64,000 nt of DNA from assembly GCA_013540605.1 (NCBI GenBank), contig JABVCK010000004.1:1-64000 (forward strand). Direction: 5' to 3'. Of this stretch, positions 42,869 through 52,605 are shown one piece after another (position 1 is the first letter of the stretch; every line of letters starts with the position of its first letter). The stretch comes from Bacillota bacterium (GTDB taxonomy: Bacteria > Bacillota > Clostridia > Ch29). The notes beneath the pieces were generated by a model that saw only the letters and a program-made list of their open reading frames with translations, had not been told where the DNA came from and ran no database searches. A program made the position numbers and the translations under genes.

Positions 42869-43876
42869 TCAATAGACCATACGGACAAGCAATGTGCCGA
42901 GGCCGGCCAATATCATGATCAGCGACGACGCATACATAATTCTGACCGCGTCGGCGATATCGCCAACTTCCAGCTGCTTTTCGGCATCCCCGATGGTAGG
43001 TTTTTCTACAACCCTTCCGAAGTAGACATTGCTTCCCCCGAGCCTGACGCCCAGGGCTCCGGCCACTGCAGCCTCGGGATAGGCACAGTTCGGGCTCTTA
43101 TGGTTTCTCCGGTCCCTCAGCATAATCCTGAAGCTTTTTGCAAAACCCTTCCCGCAGACAAATGCCGCAGCGGGGATGATCAAACCGGACAGCCTGGCCG
43201 GAATGAAATTCAGCGCATCATCCAGCTTTGCAGAAACCCGGCCGAAATTTTTATACCTGTCATCCATGTAGCCCACCATGGAATCAAGGGTGCTTGCCGC
43301 CTTGAAGGCGTAAGCCAAAGGAGCCCCGACTCCGAAAAGAGACCCCACTACTGCAAAAACAATGGGAGATATGACACCGTCCACGGTGTTCTCCGCCGTG
43401 GTTTCCACAACAGCCCGTATGACTTCCCTTTCATCCAGGTGCCGGGTTTCCCTTCCTACAAGCATCGCCACCCTTTTCCTTGCCTCGGCCAGGTTGTTTC
43501 GGACCAGCGGCCCGTATACCTTCATGGCCTCGTCCGCAAGGCACCGGACCGCAAAGGTGGAATAGATAAAATAGATGTTCAGCCCATGGTACAAAACGGG
43601 ATGGATCGCTTTTGCCATCCGGAGTACAAGGAATACGGCCATGAAAGTGGCCGATATGACCGAAAGCGCCAGAAAGCCGCCCGCCATCCTCTCCATCCTG
43701 CCCTTTTCAACGCCATATATTTGGGTTGCAGCGTCGGCCGCAGCCCGGAGCAGCCCTTCCAAACTCGAAATAAGCCGGCCTATCAGCCTTACCGGATGGG
43801 GGAGCCGGTGGGGGTCTCCCACAGCAAGGTCTATGAGATATGCTGCTGCAATATCAAATATGAGCATTATGTCCAT
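42869..43876 (-). CDS. cbiB: Adenosylcobinamide-phosphate synthase CbiB
   Basis: The protein of about 335 residues is an integral membrane enzyme with the CbiB signatures AYLIDLAVGDPHRLPHPVRL, VGRETRHLDEREVIRAVVET, AENTVDGVISPIVFAVVG and RRNHKSPNCAYPEAAVAGAL. It joins aminopropanol phosphate to adenosylcobyric acid. The start is the ATG next to the cbiP stop (TGATATG), eight bases after ggag. A longer upstream frame runs inside cbiP. Confidence 0.94.
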   Translation of the reverse strand: MDIMLIFDIAAAYLIDLAVGDPHRLPHPVRLIGRLISSLEGLLRAAADAATQIYGVEKGRMERMAGGFLALSVISATFMAVFLVLRMAKAIHPVLYHGLNIYFIYSTFAVRCLADEAMKVYGPLVRNNLAEARKRVAMLVGRETRHLDEREVIRAVVETTAENTVDGVISPIVFAVVGSLFGVGAPLAYAFKAASTLDSMVGYMDDRYKNFGRVSAKLDDALNFIPARLSGLIIPAAAFVCGKGFAKSFRIMLRDRRNHKSPNCAYPEAAVAGALGVRLGGSNVYFGRVVEKPTIGDAEKQLEVGDIADAVRIMYASSLIMILAGLGTLLVRMVY

Positions 43877-43877
43877 A

Positions 43878-45419
43878 TCAGACGGCTCCTTCTTCCCATG
43901 TGTTAATAATTTCATACACCCTTGCAATGTCCAGGTGCTCTCTCAGCAGCTGCGCCAGCCTGTCGTACTCTGCCTGTTTGAATGCCTGGTGGTCCACCCT
44001 TTGCCCATCCAGTTCATCCAGGCCTTTCTTTCTCCTCAGGTTGTTGATCATATGCAAAGTGAATTCACTGTTGTCAAATATACCGTGGATGTATGTACCC
44101 GCTGCTTTACCATCCGGGCTGCAGGCTCCATCGGGCTGTGCCGCTGCCCCGCTTCCATTTGTGTAAACTGTTGAAAACGGTTTGCAGACGCTGCCAAGGG
44201 AAGTTCTGCCCATATGGATTTCATAGCCTTTCACCATCAAGCCTTGCGTACCTTCAAGGATACCCGGATTTCTGCAAATTTCCGCATCCACCTGTACCGT
44301 GCGTTTTTGCTGCTGCATCACGGTCACAATATCCATCAGCCCCATTCCGGCCACCTTTTCCATATTGCTTTCAACACCCTGCGGGTCACGTATTTCTGTA
44401 CCGAGCATCTGGTAGCCCCCGCATATGCCGAAGACCGGTGTGCCCTTGCCGTTCAGCAGGATTATTGCCTTTTCCAGTCCTGACGCCCTGAGGTGAAGCA
44501 TGTCGCCGACGGTGTTTTTCGTCCCCGGCAGCACAACAAGGTCGGGGCTCCCCAGCCCTTGAACGTCCTCCACGTACCTTACCCTTACGCCCGGGATATT
44601 CTCCAGGGCGTTGAAGTCGGTAAAATTGGATATGTGAGGCAGCCGGATAACTGCAATATCGGTTTCACAGGCGCCTTCCAGCTTTCTTTCCGAAAGCTTC
44701 TCACAAACGCTGTCCTCGTCATCGATGGCAAGCCTTGTATAGGGTATCACCCCGATGACAGGGACGCGTGTGATATCCTCGATCATCTCGATCCCGGGCT
44801 TCAATATCCCGATATCCCCTCTGAACTTGTTTATAATGATCCCCTTCACCCGGCGCCTCTCGTCCTCGGACAGCAACAGCATGGTCCCGGCAAGGGAGGC
44901 AAACACGCCTCCCCTGTCAATATCCCCAACCAGCAGGACGGGTGCGCCGGCAAGCTCCGCCATTCCCATATTGACGATATCCCTGTCCTTCAGGTTGATT
45001 TCCGCCGGGCTTCCCGCCCCTTCGATCACCACGATGTCGTTCTCTGAAGCCAGCTGGCCGTAAGCCGTTTTAATCATATCCCTCAGCCGGGGTTTAAAAG
45101 CATGGTATTCCTCGGCCGACATATCGCTGTGGACCTTTCCGTTTATAATCACCTGGGCCTTTTTATCCGTAGTAGGCTTGAGTAGTATAGGGTTCATGCG
45201 CACATCCGGCTCCGCTCCCGCTGCTTCCGCCTGGACTACCTGTGCCCTGCCCATCTCCATACCGTCCGCAGTGATAAAAGAATTGAGAGCCATATTCTGC
45301 GACTTAAAGGGAACAACCCTGTAACCATCCTGCCGGAATATCCTGCACAACCCTGCTGTTATGAGGCTTTTGCCTACCGAAGACGCCGTTCCCTGGATCA
45401 TGATGCCCTTAGCGCTCAT
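43878..45419 (-). CDS. cbiP: Cobyric acid synthase CbiP
   Basis: The 513-residue protein has the N-terminal ATP-binding DTBS-like domain (GIMIQGTASSVGKSLITAGL, FKSQNMALNSFITADGMEMG) and a class I glutaminase domain with the catalytic cysteine in PVFGICGGYQMLG and a histidine in GTYIHGIFDN. It amidates positions b, d, e and g of adenosylcobyrinic diamide. It overlaps cbiA by 11 bp. Length is normal. Confidence 0.95.
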   Translation of the reverse strand: MSAKGIMIQGTASSVGKSLITAGLCRIFRQDGYRVVPFKSQNMALNSFITADGMEMGRAQVVQAEAAGAEPDVRMNPILLKPTTDKKAQVIINGKVHSDMSAEEYHAFKPRLRDMIKTAYGQLASENDIVVIEGAGSPAEINLKDRDIVNMGMAELAGAPVLLVGDIDRGGVFASLAGTMLLLSEDERRRVKGIIINKFRGDIGILKPGIEMIEDITRVPVIGVIPYTRLAIDDEDSVCEKLSERKLEGACETDIAVIRLPHISNFTDFNALENIPGVRVRYVEDVQGLGSPDLVVLPGTKNTVGDMLHLRASGLEKAIILLNGKGTPVFGICGGYQMLGTEIRDPQGVESNMEKVAGMGLMDIVTVMQQQKRTVQVDAEICRNPGILEGTQGLMVKGYEIHMGRTSLGSVCKPFSTVYTNGSGAAAQPDGACSPDGKAAGTYIHGIFDNSEFTLHMINNLRRKKGLDELDGQRVDHQAFKQAEYDRLAQLLREHLDIARVYEIINTWEEGAV

Positions 45420-46830
45420 ACCCGCATTCCCCCTCTCTGTTCTTCATGCAATTCTCAACGAATTTTACTGCAAGCTGCGGGTTTGACCAAAAATGGATAT
45501 GGGAATACCCCGCAAGGGTGTGGCCCAGCTTCAACCCATCCTTCCACCGGCTGGTCTCTCCGCTTCCCTTCTGCTTCAATACTTCATAACAATAGCTTAT
45601 ATCAGGCTGTTCTTGCCCGCCGTCCGTTTTTACAACCGAGTAATGGAACCCGTGGGCACGGGTGGTAAAGCCGGACTCTCCAAGGATGCAATCCTCCAGA
45701 ACATTGACATTCACGTATCCAAACCGCTGCAGTGACGGGGTCATCTCGCTGTGCGCCGGCAAAACCCCTGCCATTTCATAGGAATTCCCATGCATATCTT
45801 TCAAATCGCGGCAGAGGTACATGAGGCCGCCGCATTCCGCATAGGCAGGAAGGCCCTTTGAAAGCTTGGACCTTACATCCTCCCTCATGGACAGGTTCTC
45901 AGAAAGCTCCCTGGCAAACACTTCCGGATAGCCGCCCCCGAAATAGACTCCGTCAATTCCTTCGGGCAGCCTGCCGTCCTCAAGGGGGCTGAAATAGACA
46001 AGCTCTGCGCCCAGCATTTCCAATAGCTCAAGGTTATCCCGGTAATAAAAGTTGAACGCGTGATCAAAAGCAACGGCAATCCTGGCTTTGCCCTGCGGTT
46101 TTTCTAGACGAATGTCGAGCCCCGCTTGTCCTGACTCGCCTGCATCCTGCGCAATCTTTAAAAGGAGTTCCAGGTCAACGGTTTTTTCTATCGAAGCCGC
46201 CAGCCTTCCGAGCTTATCCTTTAAACCGGAAAGCTCGCCTCCCGGAACAAGGCCCAGATGCCTTTCAGGCAGCGTATACCCATCCGACGCAGGAAGGTAT
46301 CCCAGCACATGAACCCCTGTGTTGTCCTCGATGATTTCCTTCATCATCAGGTACAGGCCACGGCTGTCCACCCTGTTCAAAATCACACCCCGGATATCCG
46401 CCCCGCCCTTGAAGTCCATAAAGCCCTTCAACATGGCCGCAGCGCTCAATGACATGCCTTCTGCGTTCATGACCAGGATGACCGGACAGTGCAATATCCT
46501 TGAAATATGGGCGGTACTCCCCGCTAGGGAGTTCCCTCCAAAGCCGTCGTATAAGCCCATCACCCCTTCAATCAGCGCCACATCACATCCGGCGGCATTT
46601 TTCCGGTACAAGTGCACGACAGTGCTTTCGTCCAGCAGCCAACTGTCCAAATTTCTCGAATACCGCCCCGTGACAAAGCTGTGGAACATAGGGTCGATAT
46701 AATCGGGGCCAACCTTGTAGGGTTGAACAATGACACCCCGGTTGACCAGCGCAGCCATCAGGCCTGCTGAAACCGTTGTTTTACCGCAGCCGCTGTTGGT
46801 TCCGGCAATTATGGCACCTGGAATCTTCAC
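45409..46830 (-). CDS. cbiA: Cobyrinic acid a,c-diamide synthase CbiA
   Basis: The 473-residue protein starts GAIIAGTNSGCGKTTVSAGL (P-loop) and has GPDYIDPMFHSFVTGR, IEGVMGLYDGFGG and a C-terminal glutaminase domain with the catalytic cysteine in PAYAECGGLMYL. It amidates the a and c acetamide groups using glutamine. It overlaps cbiP by 11 bp and cobK by 4 bp. Confidence 0.95.
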   Translation of the reverse strand: MKIPGAIIAGTNSGCGKTTVSAGLMAALVNRGVIVQPYKVGPDYIDPMFHSFVTGRYSRNLDSWLLDESTVVHLYRKNAAGCDVALIEGVMGLYDGFGGNSLAGSTAHISRILHCPVILVMNAEGMSLSAAAMLKGFMDFKGGADIRGVILNRVDSRGLYLMMKEIIEDNTGVHVLGYLPASDGYTLPERHLGLVPGGELSGLKDKLGRLAASIEKTVDLELLLKIAQDAGESGQAGLDIRLEKPQGKARIAVAFDHAFNFYYRDNLELLEMLGAELVYFSPLEDGRLPEGIDGVYFGGGYPEVFARELSENLSMREDVRSKLSKGLPAYAECGGLMYLCRDLKDMHGNSYEMAGVLPAHSEMTPSLQRFGYVNVNVLEDCILGESGFTTRAHGFHYSVVKTDGGQEQPDISYCYEVLKQKGSGETSRWKDGLKLGHTLAGYSHIHFWSNPQLAVKFVENCMKNREGECGYER

Positions 46831-47606
46831 GGTTGATCCCCCCTTTCCCGCAGACTCTTTACAAAGTCAACCACCTCGGCCACGGAGCTTGCCTTCAAGC
46901 CATAGTCCATCCGCGGCCGCTCTATCATCATCACAGGAATGCCTAGCTTCCGGCAGGCGCTGATTTTTTCTTTATTTCCACCCTGGCTTCCGCTGTCCTT
47001 CGTCACCATCACCGAAGCATCACAATACTTAAGCATGGCCATGTTCATTTCTTCCGAAAAGGGGCCTTTGACCGCAAGAATGTTCTGTGCATTCAGGCCC
47101 AGGCCTTCACATTTCTCAAGCACCCGGCTGTCCGGGAGCACCCGGACAAACAGCCTTTTTTGGTAATCCGGGACCCTGGTAAACACGTCCAGGTTTTTGC
47201 TCCCAATGGTCAAAAGGATATTCCCGGGACATGAGCACAGCCTGTCCACCGCTTCTTCGAAATCCCCCGCCAAAAGGATCCCCTCACCGGCGACCTCCGT
47301 TTTGGGCCTTTCATAGCGCAAATAGGGTACAGAGGCGATCTTACAGGCTTCAATGGCATTGCAGGATACCTCCCGGGCAAAGGGATGGGATGCATCGATC
47401 AGGCAGTGGGGGCCGATTTCATCCATCAGTTCGGCCATTTCCCCTTTGTCCAGCCGGCCTTCCCGTACGTCCACCCCTTCATACCGGTTCAGCAGGCTCC
47501 TTCCCAGGCCCGTCGCAGTGGTAGCGGTTATATTCGCATCAAGCCTCAGCAGCGCTTCAATGATCTGCCGCGCATCTATGGTCCCTGCGATCACCAGAAT
47601 CTTCAT
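46827..47606 (-). CDS. cobK: Cobalt-precorrin-6A reductase CobK/CbiJ
   Basis: The protein of about 259 residues begins MKILVIAGTIDARQIIEALL and has GPHCLIDASHPFAREVSCNA, YLRYERPK, LLTIGSKNLDVFTR and the C-terminal MVTKDSGSQGGNKEKISACR. These are the CobK/CbiJ motifs for binding the tetrapyrrole and NAD(P)H. It reduces the macrocycle of (cobalt-)precorrin-6A. The start is ATG 47606 behind ggagggg. It overlaps the end of cbiH by 50 bp, unusually long for this operon. Confidence 0.93.
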   Translation of the reverse strand: MKILVIAGTIDARQIIEALLRLDANITATTATGLGRSLLNRYEGVDVREGRLDKGEMAELMDEIGPHCLIDASHPFAREVSCNAIEACKIASVPYLRYERPKTEVAGEGILLAGDFEEAVDRLCSCPGNILLTIGSKNLDVFTRVPDYQKRLFVRVLPDSRVLEKCEGLGLNAQNILAVKGPFSEEMNMAMLKYCDASVMVTKDSGSQGGNKEKISACRKLGIPVMMIERPRMDYGLKASSVAEVVDFVKSLRERGDQP

Positions 47607-48354
47607 CAGCCCATTCCCCTCCACATATTTCATAACCCCTCGGGGTTACCATTCTGCCGTTCAGGACTATTGTTCTAGAATTTCCGACGACCACCGTTGA
47701 AAACATGTCCATATCAAAATCCAGCATCCTTTCGAGGTCGGTAATCACAAAGGCTTCACCTTCCCGGCCTGCGTTCCGCACAATCCCCACAGGTGTGGAA
47801 TTGGCCCTGTGCTTTAGCAGTTCCTCCCGGGCTGCTGCGATATGCATGGTACGGCTCCTGCTCCTCGGGTTGTAAAAGCAGACGACAAAATCGGATGATG
47901 CTGCGCTCCGTATGCGCTTAAGGATTGCGTCCCATGGAGTCAGACAGTCGCTCAGACTGATAACAGCAAAATCGTGCATCAGCGGCGCGCCGAGGACGGC
48001 GGCGGCTGCGCTCGCCGCCGTGATGCCGGGTATGATTTCCACAGAAACCCCGCTTTTTTCCCGGCTGACAACCTCCAGCATCAGGCCTGCCATACCGTAG
48101 ATCCCGCTGTCACCGCCGCTGACCAGCCCGGTGATGAAGCCTTCCTCCGCCTTTTTGAGGGCAAGCGCACACCTTTCCACTTCCCGTTTCATTCCGGTAG
48201 TGATGAACCGCTTGCCGGGAAAGGCATCCATAATCAGGTCAATATAGGCGGTATAGCCGATGATATAACTGCATTTCATCAACGCGTCCACAGCCCTTGG
48301 TGTCATTTCTTCCAACCCCCCGGGGCCAAGACCGACAACATAAATTTTAGGCAT
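47557..48354 (-). CDS. cbiH: Cobalt-precorrin-3B C17-methyltransferase CbiH
   Basis: The protein of about 265 residues is a tetrapyrrole methylase: the N-terminal KIYVVGLGPGGLEEMTPRA, the SAM-binding ITGLVSGGDSGIYGMAGLM, IIPGITAASAAAAVLGAPLM and HDFAVISLSDCLTPWDAI are diagnostic of CbiH/CobJ. It methylates C17 and drives ring contraction. ATG 48354 is the start; the longer open frame upstream overlaps cbiG out of frame. Its last 17 codons overlap cobK. Confidence 0.94.
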   Translation of the reverse strand: MPKIYVVGLGPGGLEEMTPRAVDALMKCSYIIGYTAYIDLIMDAFPGKRFITTGMKREVERCALALKKAEEGFITGLVSGGDSGIYGMAGLMLEVVSREKSGVSVEIIPGITAASAAAAVLGAPLMHDFAVISLSDCLTPWDAILKRIRSAASSDFVVCFYNPRSRSRTMHIAAAREELLKHRANSTPVGIVRNAGREGEAFVITDLERMLDFDMDMFSTVVVGNSRTIVLNGRMVTPRGYEICGGEWADEDSGDRRDHRCAADH

Positions 48355-48388
48355 AGATAACCTCCCGTAAGGGGACATTCCGTTATCC

Positions 48389-49483
48389 TCAGAGCGTAGG
48401 CCTGTCAGATAAGGTGTATCCCCTTTCATTAAGTTCTTCCGCCAGGGCCAGGGTGATTCCCCCGTAAACGGTTTTGGGGCAAACGAGCTTTGCCTTTTCC
48501 CCCGCCAGCACGGCGCAGGCCTCGGCCACACCGCCGACCCCCGTCACCCCCCGCACAAATTCGGATGCGGCAAACCGGTTTTCAACGGTCTTTATCTTAT
48601 CCGCCGGATAGGTCACGAATTCCAGCCGCCTTTCCCGGCAGAACTCCAGAATGCCCTGCTCCCGTGCCTTCAGGTCTATGGAAGCAAGCCGAAGGACCGA
48701 TAAAGGGCTTTTCCGGTTTTTGTCCAGAAAACGGATGACCGCATCCTCTATCTCCTGCCTGGTTTTTCCCTTTTTGCACCCAATGCCGATGATTAGATTC
48801 TTCGGCCTCAGGTAAAGCACCCTTTCGGCTGTAACGGGCACGTCGGTACTGTTGGACAGGACAACCACCGCTTTCATCCTATGCCCGGGATAAACCCGCT
48901 GCACGTTCGGAGGAAGCATGCCGCTTAAAGTACAATCGGTGTAAAGGCCCACACTGCCGCCGTTTACAAGCTCCGAACCGATATACTTCAACGCGTCGAT
49001 ATTCTCAATGGCACAATGGTTCTCTTCGGCAAACACGTCAAATGCAACCACGCCGTGAATATCCGTTGCAGTGGTGATCACCGGAACCCCTCCCGTAAAA
49101 GCAGCAATATCGGCAGCCAGCCTGTTTGCACCGCCTATATGCCCTGATAGCAGGCTGATGGCGAAGCGTCCCGTTTCATCCAGTACAACCACAGCGGGGT
49201 CTTTGGTCTTACTCTGCGCAAAGGGCGCTATGCTCCTTACCGCAATACCGCAGGCCATGATGAAGATCAGGGCATCATAGGTATGGAAGACCTTTTCCAC
49301 CAGTTTTCCAAAATCCGTTGAAACCGAAACCTTGCCGCCGTTTCGGGCATATTTATCAAAGAAGCTGTTCCCTGAAAGGGGACATTCCCGGTTCTTGGCA
49401 TAAACGTCGGCATCGATTGGCTGCGCCAGCTTCAGCGCCAGTTCGGCCCCTAAGCGGGTAAGGGCGATGATTGCCGTTTTCAT
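48389..49483 (-). CDS. cbiG: Cobalt-precorrin-5A hydrolase CbiG
   Basis: The 364-residue protein has the CbiG N-terminal part (TAIIALTRLGAELALKLAQP), the central FIMACGIAVRSIAPFAQSKT, LLSGHIGGANRLAADIAA and ITTATDIHGVVAFDVFAEEN, and a C-terminal CobE/CbiG domain starting NLIIGIGCKKGKTRQEIEDA. It opens the delta-lactone, releasing acetaldehyde in the anaerobic pathway. It overlaps cbiF by 4 bp. Confidence 0.94.
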   Translation of the reverse strand: MKTAIIALTRLGAELALKLAQPIDADVYAKNRECPLSGNSFFDKYARNGGKVSVSTDFGKLVEKVFHTYDALIFIMACGIAVRSIAPFAQSKTKDPAVVVLDETGRFAISLLSGHIGGANRLAADIAAFTGGVPVITTATDIHGVVAFDVFAEENHCAIENIDALKYIGSELVNGGSVGLYTDCTLSGMLPPNVQRVYPGHRMKAVVVLSNSTDVPVTAERVLYLRPKNLIIGIGCKKGKTRQEIEDAVIRFLDKNRKSPLSVLRLASIDLKAREQGILEFCRERRLEFVTYPADKIKTVENRFAASEFVRGVTGVGGVAEACAVLAGEKAKLVCPKTVYGGITLALAEELNERGYTLSDRPTL

Positions 49484-50256
49484 TTTTCTTCACCCCGGAA
49501 GCCGTGGGAGAAGTTTTTATCGTATAGCTTCGACAGCCCATAGGCATCTCCCATAAAATGCCCCACCACAACCAGCGCCGTCCTTTCCACGCCTTCCCGG
49601 CGAACCCTTTCGCAGATATTTTCAAGGGTTCCTTCGATGATTTTCTGCCCGGGCCAGGACACCCTGTGAACCACAGCCACCGGCGTGTCTTTGGTGTACC
49701 CGGCGAGAAGCCTTTCCACCAGCTGCTCCAGCATGTGTACGCTCAGGAATATGACCATGGCGGCATTGTGCCGGGCAAGGGACTGGATGCTCTCCTTTTC
49801 AGGGACCGGGGTCCTTCCTTCCATCCTGGTCAGAATCACAGTCTGGGAAACGCCCGGAAGAGTATATTCCTTTTTCATGGCGGCTGCGGCAGCGCAAAAA
49901 GAGCTTACTCCCGGGATCACTTCAAAACATATGGACCTTCTGGCCAGCTCATCCATCTGTTCACGGATGGCGCCATAGAGGGAAGGATCTCCCGTGTGAA
50001 GCCTGGCGACGAGCTTGCCCTCCTTCACCCCCCGTTCTGTCACAGCCATCACTTCTTCCAGCGTCATCCCTGAGCTGTCATGAATTTCACAGCCCGGTTT
50101 GACCCTGTTCAGCAAATCCCTGTTCACCAGGGAACCGGCATATATGATGATGTCGGCCTTTTCCAGAATATTTTTGCCTTTCACCGTAATAAGCTCCGGA
50201 TCTCCCGGACCTGCACCTATGATATATACCATGGTTACTCTGTCTCCTTCTCTCAT
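49480..50256 (-). CDS. cbiF: Cobalt-precorrin-4 C11-methyltransferase CbiF
   Basis: The 258-residue tetrapyrrole methylase shows VYIIGAGPGDPELITVKGKN, ADIIIYAGSLVN, LVARLHTGDPSLYGAIREQM, VIPGVSSFCAAAAAMKKEYT and GVSQTVILTRMEGRTPVPEK, the CbiF/CobM pattern. It methylates C11. The ATG at 50256 forms a TATGA overlap with the stop of cbiET, which supports it; an internal ATG at 50232 is also possible. Confidence 0.94.
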   Translation of the reverse strand: MREGDRVTMVYIIGAGPGDPELITVKGKNILEKADIIIYAGSLVNRDLLNRVKPGCEIHDSSGMTLEEVMAVTERGVKEGKLVARLHTGDPSLYGAIREQMDELARRSICFEVIPGVSSFCAAAAAMKKEYTLPGVSQTVILTRMEGRTPVPEKESIQSLARHNAAMVIFLSVHMLEQLVERLLAGYTKDTPVAVVHRVSWPGQKIIEGTLENICERVRREGVERTALVVVGHFMGDAYGLSKLYDKNFSHGFRGEEK

Positions 50257-51491
50257 ATCACACCACCCTTTCCTGCACTGATTATATAAACCGGGTTCAA
50301 AGCTTTCATGATATGCCTGTCTCCCGCTTTGACGCCCTTTGATACGTTCATACCCACCATCTCAATATCAACAAAACCGTATTTTTCAAAACCCTTCAGC
50401 GCTTCATAGGCAGATTCTGGGGCTATCGCATTGACGACAACCCTGACTGCCCCCGGAATCGTACTCACCCAATCCAGGATGCCATCCATTTGTCCGCCCG
50501 TTCCGCCGATGAACACCCTGTCCGGCGGCGTTAAGGCCTTTAAGGCGGCCGGCGCTTGCCCTTCAACCACCGTCACATTTTGAAGTCCAAACCTCTTGAG
50601 ATTCTCATTAATGAGCGCTACGGCTTCCCGCTCCCTTTCTATGGCACAGACCCTTCCTTTTCTGCATATCAGGCCGCATTCTACCGTCACAGAGCCCGTT
50701 CCCGCGCCAATATCATATACAACGCTGTCTTCCTTCAACCGAAGCTTCGATATTGCGGCTGCCCTGACCTCCTCCTTGGTCATGGGCACACTGCCCCGGA
50801 TGAAAAGGCTGTCGGGTATGCCGGGGGATTTATATTTCCAGGTTTCCGGCGGTTCCTCTTCCTTCTTCCGCTGAACTATCATGATTGACAGGCTGTCAAA
50901 GGACATTTTGGCGATCTCGTCAGGGCCGCCTGAGACAATCCTTTCTTCGGAATAGGAAAGCCGTTCTCCCACGGTGATACTAACATCATGTATACCGTAA
51001 TCAATAAACCGTTTGCAGACATCGGCGGGAGAGGTCCCTCCACCTGTGAAGATGGCCGTCTTCTTATTATGCTTCACCGCCTCATGCACGCCCGGGTCCT
51101 CCCGGCCGTGAAGGCTCAGCACAGCCATATCATTCCAGCTGACGCCCATTCTGCCGCACAGGTACTGCAAAGAACTGATGCCGGGTATTACCTCCAGATC
51201 CGCATCGGGCAGACAGCGTTTCAGGTAGTCCGATATGCTGAATATTCCCGGGTCACCCGTCACAAGGACTGCAATGTCCTTCTGCGCCATGTTCTCCCTG
51301 ATATATGTACAGACAGCCTGAAGCCGGCCGCCGATGGGGACCTCTTCCTTCATCAGATGCCGGAATATCGCGAGGTTTCTCCTGCCACCGATCAGTACGT
51401 CACAGCCCTCAATCACTTTCATGGCGCAGGGGGTTACCAGATCAGCGCTTCCGGGTCCTATGCCCACGATGTAAATCCTATTATTCTTCAA
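50253..51491 (-). CDS. cbiET: Fused CbiE-CbiT: C5/C15 methyltransferase and C12 decarboxylase
   Basis: The 412-residue protein fuses two enzymes. Residues 1 to about 205 are the tetrapyrrole methylase CbiE (RIYIVGIGPGSADLVTPCAM, LVTGDPGIFSISDYL, VIPGISSLQYLCGRMG). Residues about 220-412 are the Rossmann-type CbiT (SVPMTKEEVRAAAISKLRLK, VVYDIGAGTGSVTVECGL, RVFIGGTGGQMDGILDW). Together they add methyl groups at C5 and C15 and remove the C12 acetate carboxyl. It corresponds to CobL of aerobic bacteria. It overlaps cbiD by 11 bp. Confidence 0.95.
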   Translation of the reverse strand: MKNNRIYIVGIGPGSADLVTPCAMKVIEGCDVLIGGRRNLAIFRHLMKEEVPIGGRLQAVCTYIRENMAQKDIAVLVTGDPGIFSISDYLKRCLPDADLEVIPGISSLQYLCGRMGVSWNDMAVLSLHGREDPGVHEAVKHNKKTAIFTGGGTSPADVCKRFIDYGIHDVSITVGERLSYSEERIVSGGPDEIAKMSFDSLSIMIVQRKKEEEPPETWKYKSPGIPDSLFIRGSVPMTKEEVRAAAISKLRLKEDSVVYDIGAGTGSVTVECGLICRKGRVCAIEREREAVALINENLKRFGLQNVTVVEGQAPAALKALTPPDRVFIGGTGGQMDGILDWVSTIPGAVRVVVNAIAPESAYEALKGFEKYGFVDIEMVGMNVSKGVKAGDRHIMKALNPVYIISAGKGGVI

Positions 51492-52605
51492 TGCGCTTCA
51501 ACCCTCCAATGATCTCCTTAGCCCGCTCATCCATATAAAGCAGCCGGCTGCCTTCATGGAACAGAACCGTTCCTGTGCAGACCTTCCCATAGGTATAATC
51601 CATGCACCTTTTTGTGGCGTTTTGGGTAATTCTTTCATATACCCCGCAAAGCCCCTGTGCGTCAATGATGGACGCCGCCTCCCCCGTGGTCCTGCAGTCA
51701 TATATCCGCCGTATGATTTCATGGGCCGCCCCTTCCAGTCCCGCATAGGCTGAAAGAACCTCCATTCGCGCGTCGGCCACCCTGCTGTGGGTATGGAATA
51801 TGCCCGCCGCCACCTTGACCAGCTTTCCCAGGTGCCCGACCAGGAGCAGTTTTTCAATACCGCATTCTACGGCCTTATCCAGCATAAACCCGACGTAATT
51901 GCCGATTTTAATAATCCTGTCTTCCTTTATGCCAAGTTCGTTGATGGCAAAATCCTCTCCGTAGTTTCCGAATGCAAACACACAGGACCTGTGGCCCCTG
52001 TTCCTCAAAACATTTAATTCCAGTGCCAGTGCGTCCTTCCATGCTTCCTCGGACATGGGCTCCACAATTCCCCTGGTCCCGATGATGGAGAGGCCTCCTA
52101 TGATTCCCAGCTTTGGATTGTAGGTTTTTTTAGCAGCTTCCTCTCCACCGGGAATCCTCAGGGTGATGACAACCCCTTTCCCCTCAGGCAGCGCTTCCGC
52201 TGCGGCCTTCTTAATCATCTGCATGGGTACGGGATTGATGGCCGGCTTTCCCACTTCCACCTTCAGCCCCGGAAGGGTCACCGTACCGATGCCCTCTCCG
52301 GCCTTTACAACAATCCGGCCGTCATCAGTCAGTTCCGCGCGGGCGAATATCCTGAGGCCGGTGGTGACATCCGGGTCATCTCCGCCGTCTTTCACAATCG
52401 AACACTCCGCAAAACCCTCTTCCAGCAGCACATCCGAGACGGAAAGCTCCAGCCGGATGCCTGCCGGTGTATCAATATGGACCTTTTCAAGCCTTACATT
52501 ATTGACCAGCATATACGCAGCGGCTTTGGCGGCTGCGGCTGCGCAGGTGCCGGTGGTATAGCCCTTCCTCAGTTTTTTGCCGCCAACGGTTACATATTCA
52601 TCCAT
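51481..52605 (-). CDS. cbiD: Cobalt-precorrin-5B C1-methyltransferase CbiD
   Basis: The 374-residue protein begins with LRKGYTTGTCAAAAAKAAAY, the hallmark CbiD motif, followed by VKDGGDDPDVTTGLRIFA, GIGTVTLPGLKVEVGKPAIN, IIGTRGIVEPMSEEAWKDAL and HLGKLVKVAAGIFHTHSRVA. It methylates C1 and is specific to the oxygen-independent route. It overlaps cbiC by 8 bp and cbiET by 11 bp. Confidence 0.95.
   Translation of the reverse strand: MDEYVTVGGKKLRKGYTTGTCAAAAAKAAAYMLVNNVRLEKVHIDTPAGIRLELSVSDVLLEEGFAECSIVKDGGDDPDVTTGLRIFARAELTDDGRIVVKAGEGIGTVTLPGLKVEVGKPAINPVPMQMIKKAAAEALPEGKGVVITLRIPGGEEAAKKTYNPKLGIIGGLSIIGTRGIVEPMSEEAWKDALALELNVLRNRGHRSCVFAFGNYGEDFAINELGIKEDRIIKIGNYVGFMLDKAVECGIEKLLLVGHLGKLVKVAAGIFHTHSRVADARMEVLSAYAGLEGAAHEIIRRIYDCRTTGEAASIIDAQGLCGVYERITQNATKRCMDYTYGKVCTGTVLFHEGSRLLYMDERAKEIIGGLKRIEE

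Noticed and set aside
43100-43906. A 268-codon plus-strand open frame opposite cbiB
   Set aside because: It is a shadow of cbiB with an unlikely amino-acid composition and no family signature.
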